The position numbers were made by a program, and so were the translations under genes. Below are positions 60,022-64,000 of a stretch of 64,000 nt of DNA, in pieces; positions within the stretch are counted from its first letter, which is position 1; every line of letters begins with the position of its first letter. This stretch comes from ZC4RG30 sp046047615. Its GTDB lineage: Bacteria > Pseudomonadota > Gammaproteobacteria > Steroidobacterales > Steroidobacteraceae. The notes under the pieces are model-generated. The model saw only the letters and a list, made by a program, of their open reading frames with translations, ran no database searches and had not been told where the DNA came from. The stretch spans positions 62,001 to 126,000 of the forward strand of contig JBJOHO010000083.1 of assembly GCA_046047615.1 (NCBI GenBank), read 5' to 3'.

Positions 60022-61692
60022 TCAGGCCATGAACAGCGGCAGCGCCTTCATCAGGGTCGTCGCGATGCCCCACGCCAGCGGCAGGCCCACCAACGTCCAT
60101 GCCACGGCGACGACCCAGGCCGGGGTCGCGATGCCAGCGGACGATGACACTGCCGAGGGCGCCGCAGTGTCCGCCTGGGCAAGTTCATGGGCGCGTTCGC
60201 GTTCCGCCGCAAGTTGCTGGTCGCTCATGAAGCGGTCGGCCGGCACCGGGCGCACCAGCAGGTTGCAGGCCAATCCCAGCAGCAGCAGGCCCGCCAGCAG
60301 GTAGAGCGTCCCGCTGTAGGCAGCCGCGGGTGACACGCCGCGGCCCAATTGGTATTCGCGCAGATAGTTCACCAGCACGGGCCCGAGGATGCCGGCGACA
60401 GACCACGCCGTGAGCAGACGGCCATGGATGGCCCCTACATGTTGCGTGCCGAAGAGGTCGGCCAGGTACGCCGGAATGGTCGCGAACCCGCCGCCATAGA
60501 ACGTCATGACGAGGCAGAACAACGCCACGAACACCGCGACCTGGCCTGCCGCGGCGGCTGACGGTGCAAGGGCATAGAGCGCCACGCCCACCACGAAGAA
60601 CAGCGTGTAGGTCCGCTGGCGACCGATGACGTCGGACACCGACGACCAGACGATGCGCCCCAGGATGTTGAACAGCGACAGCAGCCCCGTGAATGCCGCC
60701 GCGACCGTGGCGGCGAGCGCGGTCTCGTTGGCGTCCATGTGCAGCACGCCCGCCGTGCCGCCGGCCAGGCGCGCGCCGAACACTTCCTGCAGCAGCGGCG
60801 AGGCCATGCCGAGCACGCCGATGCCGGCACTGACATTCAGGCACAGCACGCCCCAGAGCAGCCAGAACTGGCGGGTGCCGAGCACACGATCGACGTGCAC
60901 GTGGCGGGTGGTCACCAGTGGGCTGACCAGGGCCGGCTGCGACTGGCGTGGCGCCGGTTGCCACCCCGGAGCAGGGAGGCGGTATGACAGTGCGCCGGCG
61001 ATCATCGCCACGGCATACACCGTGGCCATCACCAGCAGCGCCTGCCAGGCACCAACCCCATTGGCGTCCGCGAACTTTTTCATCAACAGATCCGCCAGCG
61101 GCGAACCAATCATGGCGCCACCGCCAAACCCCATGATGGCCATGCCCGTGGCCAACCCGCGCCGGTCGGGAAACCACTTCACGAGCGTGGAGACCGGCGA
61201 GATGTAACCCAGGCCGAGGCCGATGCCGCCGATGACACCCGCGCCAAGCCAGAGCAGCCACAGTTGGTGGAGCGCCACCCCGAGCGCGCCGAGTGCCAGG
61301 CCACCCGCCCAGCAAACGGCCGAGACCAGTCCGGCCTTCCGCGGGCCCTCGCGTTCGACCCAACTGCCGAACAGCGCTGCTGAGGAGCCGAGCACCACGA
61401 AGAACAGCGTGTAGGTCCAGCCGAGCAGGGACACCGGCCAGTCGCAATGGGTCGTCACCAGCGTCTGCACCAGCGTCTGCTCCGCCGGGCAGGCCACCGG
61501 TGCCTCGATGCCTACGGCGCGCGACAGCGGCATCCAGAACACGCTGAATCCATAGGCCATGCCGATGCACAGGTGGATGGCCAGCGCTGCGGGCGGGATC
61601 ACCCAGCGGTTGAAGCCCGGAGGGGCGATGATGCGCGACTTGTCCAGCCACCCCGCCATCGGGGACAGTACGGCACCGTTGTTCACGTGCAT
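60022..61692 (-). CDS. OFA-type MFS transporter (oxalate/formate antiporter family)
   Basis: A 556-residue major facilitator protein with 12 predicted helices. The family is recognised by WVIPPAALAIHLCIGMAYGFSVFW, the GLATGMAIMGFGGGAMIG motif and TFYGGGFATIPAYLADLFG. It is long because of a central loop and a C-terminal Ala-rich extension with one more helix (PAWVVAVAWTLVGLPLAWG). Relatives move oxalate, formate, pyruvate or other small carboxylates; the substrate here is unknown. ATG 61692 is chosen; earlier residues overlap the divergent SUI1 gene. Confidence 0.9.
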   Translation of the reverse strand: MHVNNGAVLSPMAGWLDKSRIIAPPGFNRWVIPPAALAIHLCIGMAYGFSVFWMPLSRAVGIEAPVACPAEQTLVQTLVTTHCDWPVSLLGWTYTLFFVVLGSSAALFGSWVEREGPRKAGLVSAVCWAGGLALGALGVALHQLWLLWLGAGVIGGIGLGLGYISPVSTLVKWFPDRRGLATGMAIMGFGGGAMIGSPLADLLMKKFADANGVGAWQALLVMATVYAVAMIAGALSYRLPAPGWQPAPRQSQPALVSPLVTTRHVHVDRVLGTRQFWLLWGVLCLNVSAGIGVLGMASPLLQEVFGARLAGGTAGVLHMDANETALAATVAAAFTGLLSLFNILGRIVWSSVSDVIGRQRTYTLFFVVGVALYALAPSAAAAGQVAVFVALFCLVMTFYGGGFATIPAYLADLFGTQHVGAIHGRLLTAWSVAGILGPVLVNYLREYQLGRGVSPAAAYSGTLYLLAGLLLLGLACNLLVRPVPADRFMSDQQLAAERERAHELAQADTAAPSAVSSSAGIATPAWVVAVAWTLVGLPLAWGIATTLMKALPLFMA

Positions 61693-61706
61693 GGGCGACC
61701 TCGGCG

Positions 61707-62033
61707 ATGAAGGCCAAATATACGTTCCGCGGCGCGGTGATCGGCAAGCCACCGGCGCGTCCCGCCACTGCCGCAGCGCCCACCCCCAAGGGTCCGGCCA
61801 GGATCCGCGTGGGTCGGGAAACCTCTGGGCGCAGCGGCAAGGGCGTGACGGTGATCACCGGCCTGCCACTGCCGCCGGCCGAACTCGAGGCGCTGGCCAC
61901 GAAGCTCAAGAAGACCTGCGGCGCGGGCGGCGCCGTGGTGGGCGGCGTGATCGAACTGCAGGGGGAGCACCGCGACCGGCTGGTGGCGGAACTGCAGAAG
62001 CTCGGCTACGAGGCGAAGCGGTCCGGCGGTTGA
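61707..62033 (+). CDS. yciH: SUI1/eIF1-like translation factor (YciH family)
   Basis: A 108-residue protein with the bacterial SUI1 domain: GKGVTVITGLPLPPAELEALATKLKKTCGAGGAVV followed by IELQGEHRDRLVAELQKLGY. YciH-type proteins resemble eukaryotic eIF1 and influence initiation fidelity in vitro; the cellular role is uncertain. The N-terminal 45 residues are basic and flexible. The last 28 bp overlap the convergent YqjK-like gene. Confidence 0.9.
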   Translation: MKAKYTFRGAVIGKPPARPATAAAPTPKGPARIRVGRETSGRSGKGVTVITGLPLPPAELEALATKLKKTCGAGGAVVGGVIELQGEHRDRLVAELQKLGYEAKRSGG

Positions 62034-62338
62034 GCACCGCGGGACGCGCGCACTGACCGGTACAGCGACATGGCGTTGCGCAGGACGGTGGTGAGCAACG
62101 CAGCCCGCGCCGTCCATGAGACGAGCCGGCCGGGCCGGAGGTAGAGCAGGGCCGCAGCGCCCAATGCGGCCACCCAAGGTTTGCCGCGCGCCGCCTGTAC
62201 CCAGCGCATGCCCGTGTCGACCACGGCCAAACGGTCGGCCACGCGCTGGCCCTGCAGGGCGAGATCGAGCCTCAAGCGGTTGCTGCGGGCCTGCAGGACG
62301 TCCCGCCGCCGTTGCAGGTCGGCCGCGCGTCCTTTCAT
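62006..62338 (-). CDS. YqjK-like protein
   Basis: A 110-residue basic protein. The N-terminal coiled part (LQRRRDVLQARSNRLRLDLA) is followed by a hydrophobic stretch (WVAALGAAALLYLRPGRLVSW). Its start overlaps the phage-holin-like gene by 4 bp. It forms, with the two genes upstream, the YqjD-YqjE-YqjK set of membrane proteins known from E. coli; none of the three has a firm biochemical role beyond YqjD's ribosome association. Confidence 0.75.
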   Translation of the reverse strand: MKGRAADLQRRRDVLQARSNRLRLDLALQGQRVADRLAVVDTGMRWVQAARGKPWVAALGAAALLYLRPGRLVSWTARAALLTTVLRNAMSLYRSVRASRGAQPPDRFAS

Positions 62339-62751
62339 GCATCCCCCGAGTAGTCGCGGCCATCCAGGGTCTCGCGATCGCGGCGCAGTTCTTCACGGGT
62401 TGCGGCGAACAGCGGCTCGCGCCGGTGTGCCAACCGGCGCGCGATCCAGGCCGCCAGCAGGGCCCCCACCAGGAAGATCCCGGTGACCGCGGACGCTGCG
62501 GCGATGCGGTGGCTGTCCCACAGGAGGATCACCACGGTGGCGGCCACCCAGAACACCGCAAAGGCAGCGCACAGCAGGGCGACTGCAGACCAGAGCAGCA
62601 AGCGCCCTGCACGGTGCAACTCCTGGTCGAGTTCGGTCGCCAGCAACTCGGCGCGCGTCTGCAGCAGCAGCAGCAGCGTCGAGGCAAGGCGCCGGATCGA
62701 TTCGACCAAGCCGGGCGGCCCCTGCCGCCCCGGATCCGGACCCGCGTCCAT
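62335..62751 (-). CDS. Phage-holin-superfamily membrane protein (YqjE-like)
   Basis: A 138-residue protein with two central helices (LLLWSAVALLCAAFAVFWVAATVVILLW and VTGIFLVGALLAAWIA, about residues 50-77 and 88-105). These are flanked by an N-terminal helix LLLQTRAELLATELDQE and a charged tail. This is the YqjE/Phage_holin_3_6 layout. It is not part of a prophage; the neighbours are housekeeping. It overlaps the YqjK-like gene by 4 bp and lies 3 bp after the DUF883 gene. Confidence 0.85.
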   Translation of the reverse strand: MDAGPDPGRQGPPGLVESIRRLASTLLLLLQTRAELLATELDQELHRAGRLLLWSAVALLCAAFAVFWVAATVVILLWDSHRIAAASAVTGIFLVGALLAAWIARRLAHRREPLFAATREELRRDRETLDGRDYSGDA

Positions 62752-62754
62752 GCG

Positions 62755-63060
62755 TCAGCGACGGCTGACGAGCAGGCCCACCAGGAACGCGACGCCCGCA
62801 GCAATGCCGATGGCCTGCCACGGGTTGCCGCGGACGAAATCATCGGCCTGGCCCGCAGCCTCGCGCGCCTGTGCCGTGACCTGGTCCTCCATCGACCCCA
62901 ACCGGGCCTTGGCGGCGCCGAGCGTACGCTCGGCGCGGGCACGCGCTTCTTCGATGCGGTCTCCCGCCTGCCCCGCAGTGGCCTTGAGCAGCTCCTCGAC
63001 GTCGGCCATGACCTGGCGCACGTCGGTCATCAGTCGGTCCACGTTCGGCTCAGTGTTCAT
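62755..63060 (-). CDS. DUF883 protein (YqjD/ElaB family)
   Basis: A 101-residue helical protein ending in a membrane anchor (WQAIGIAAGVAFLVGLLVSRR). The domain has LMTDVRQVMADVEELLKATAG and many Ala/Arg/Glu heptads. In E. coli, YqjD and ElaB tether inactive ribosomes to the membrane in stationary phase; the same role is inferred here. A strong AGGAGG precedes ATG 63060. Upstream lies a perfect ATCCTC-GCA-GAGGAT dyad (63085-63099). Confidence 0.9.
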   Translation of the reverse strand: MNTEPNVDRLMTDVRQVMADVEELLKATAGQAGDRIEEARARAERTLGAAKARLGSMEDQVTAQAREAAGQADDFVRGNPWQAIGIAAGVAFLVGLLVSRR

Positions 63061-63137
63061 GAGGCCTCCTCGCGTTGTAGGCTGATCCTCGCAGAGGATG
63101 ACATAAGACGCTTCCGTACTTGTACGAGGATCCGCGC

Positions 63138-63761
63138 ATGAACCGTGCCGGCCTGCTGCTGGCGGCCTATCTGGTGCTGTGGGCTGCGCTGGCGATCGCG
63201 CCCCACGACCGGGCGGACTGGGCTCTGGAAAACCTGCTGACGCTGGCCACGCTCGTCTGGATCGTCCCGGAACACCGTCGCCGGCCCCTCTCGTCACTGT
63301 CCTGCCTGCTGGTCTTCGCCTTCATGGTGCTGCATGCCGTGGGCGCGCACTACACGTACGCCGAGGTCCCCTACGACGCGTGGAGCCGGCGTTGGCTCGG
63401 CCTGTCGGTCGACAGCCTGCTCGGCTGGGAGCGCAACAACTTCGACCGCGTTGTGCATTTCGCCTTCGGCCTGCTGCTGGCCATGCCGATCCGCGAGCAG
63501 TTGCGGCACGTCGCGGCCATACGGGGCGTATGGACGTGGCTCCTGCCGCTCAACATCGTGCTCGTGGCGTCATCCCTGTACGAACTGCTGGAGTGGGGTG
63601 CCGCGCTTGTGGTGGGTGGCAACCTCGGCATGGCCTACCTGGGTACGCAGGGCGATGAATGGGACGCGCACAAGGACATGGTGCTGGCCGTGGCCGGTGC
63701 GGCGCTCGCGCTGGCGCTGGGCTGGTCGCTGCTGCGGTTAAGGGGCCAGCCGGACCGGTAG
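63138..63761 (+). CDS. DUF2238 (YjdF-like) integral membrane protein
   Basis: A 207-residue protein with about six helices. Conserved motifs are NNFDRVVHFAFGLLLAMPIRE, SSLYELLEWGAAL and GDEWDAHKDMVLA, which carry charged residues (Asp, His, Glu) inside the membrane region. The function of this family is unknown. ATG 63138 has GAGGAT upstream. The last 24 bp overlap the convergent PCuAC-like gene. Confidence 0.85.
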   Translation: MNRAGLLLAAYLVLWAALAIAPHDRADWALENLLTLATLVWIVPEHRRRPLSSLSCLLVFAFMVLHAVGAHYTYAEVPYDAWSRRWLGLSVDSLLGWERNNFDRVVHFAFGLLLAMPIREQLRHVAAIRGVWTWLLPLNIVLVASSLYELLEWGAALVVGGNLGMAYLGTQGDEWDAHKDMVLAVAGAALALALGWSLLRLRGQPDR

Positions 63762-64000
63762 TTCAACGGACAGCGGCGGCTCATCCTCGAACACGAAGGT
63801 GACCGGCAGCCGCTGGTCCTGCTGCGCCGGCTGGCGCAAGCCGGTGAAATGCAGGTGCCGTCCTTGCAGCTGCAACCTCGCGGTTTCGCCGGGCTGCAGC
63901 TGGAACCGTGCCACGGGCCACAGTCGCGCAGCACCGTCGGCGCCAACCGAGAGTTGCCGCAATTCCACGCGGTCGGCGGCGGTGGAGGTCAGCTTCAGCA
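63738..64000 (-). CDS. PCuAC-like copper-chaperone-fold protein (5' end beyond window)
   Basis: The visible 87 C-terminal residues (TSTAADRVELRQLSV..., QGRHLHFTGL, LPVTFVFEDE, LSVELPVRLAP) fit the PCuAC cupredoxin-like fold that delivers Cu(I) to cytochrome oxidase. The canonical ligands H(M)-X10-M-X21-H-X-M are largely lost. The first His/Met position reads ELRQL, the MRPV position reads LWPV and HXM reads HLH. Copper binding is therefore doubtful. The frame continues past 64000. Confidence 0.75.
   Translation of the reverse strand, partial: LKLTSTAADRVELRQLSVGADGAARLWPVARFQLQPGETARLQLQGRHLHFTGLRQPAQQDQRLPVTFVFEDEPPLSVELPVRLAP

Noticed and set aside
62335..62751. The phage-holin-superfamily gene as a sign of prophage
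   Set aside because: It sits in the chromosomal yqjD-yqjE-yqjK arrangement with no phage genes nearby.
1..64000. tRNA, rRNA, CRISPR arrays, riboswitches, prophage or insertion sequences
   Set aside because: No cloverleaf-type T-arm pattern, spaced repeat array, transposase or integrase frame was recognised on reading; small or divergent elements could still be missed.

Overview
The window is very G+C-rich and densely coded. Genes are commonly joined by 4-bp ATGA or GTGA stop/start overlaps. PlsB, biosynthetic SpeA, TtcA, an LptF/G permease, YqjD/YqjE/YqjK-type proteins and bacterial SUI1 point to a free-living gammaproteobacterium, perhaps near Steroidobacter, Nevskia or Xanthomonas. That placement is inferred from gene content only. 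I found no tRNA, rRNA, CRISPR array, phage or insertion sequence. No gap between genes exceeds about 170 bp.

1-10 kb: a DUF465 protein, an MscS channel and ArfB lie on the plus strand. On the minus strand are a secreted sulfatase and a chain reading LemA, two TPM proteins, an L,D-transpeptidase lipoprotein, a 52-residue small protein, an alpha/beta hydrolase and PlsB, mostly cell-envelope functions. 10-19 kb: GreB, homospermidine synthase with a GST, sulfurtransferase SseA with arginine decarboxylase SpeA, an RRM protein, an exported methyltransferase-like lipoprotein, a UvrD-type helicase and a NUDIX hydrolase. SpeA and Hss suggest polyamines made as agmatine, then putrescine, then homospermidine. 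A 33-bp duplication of the hss 3' end forms the C-terminus of greB.

19-29.5 kb: one long minus-strand run reads degenerate serine hydrolase, RND adaptor, RND pump, TtcA, a tyrosine-phosphatase/ADP-ribosylglycohydrolase fusion, a Ddl-like ATP-grasp enzyme and an LptF/G permease. The last four are welded by 4-bp overlaps. This is the best candidate for an undescribed functional unit. 29.5-42.4 kb: a glycogen / alpha-glucan island (GlgA, MalQ, GH57, GlgC, GlgB and GlgP). A GT2 glycosyltransferase and a YdjC deacetylase are coupled to glgA, and a LEA14-like lipoprotein to malQ.

42.4-50.5 kb: three coupled exported proteins (unknown, DUF192 and a thioredoxin-fold lipoprotein), feoA-feoB with a small Cys-containing membrane protein, a divergent MarR regulator with an aldehyde dehydrogenase and a clear palindrome between them, then fructose-1,6-bisphosphatase. 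50.5-64 kb: a TonB receptor coupled to a PhoD phosphatase, followed by a predicted outer-membrane protein. Then come a DUF885 lipoprotein, a CorC/HlyC transporter, a MATE pump, an OFA-type MFS carrier, SUI1, the yqjD-yqjE-yqjK set, a DUF2238 membrane protein and, cut by the window edge, a PCuAC-like protein that has lost most copper ligands.

Several genes have a -10 hexamer ending exactly 6 nt before the start codon (sseA, the helicase, ttcA, glgA and the gene at 42419), which suggests leaderless transcripts are common here.
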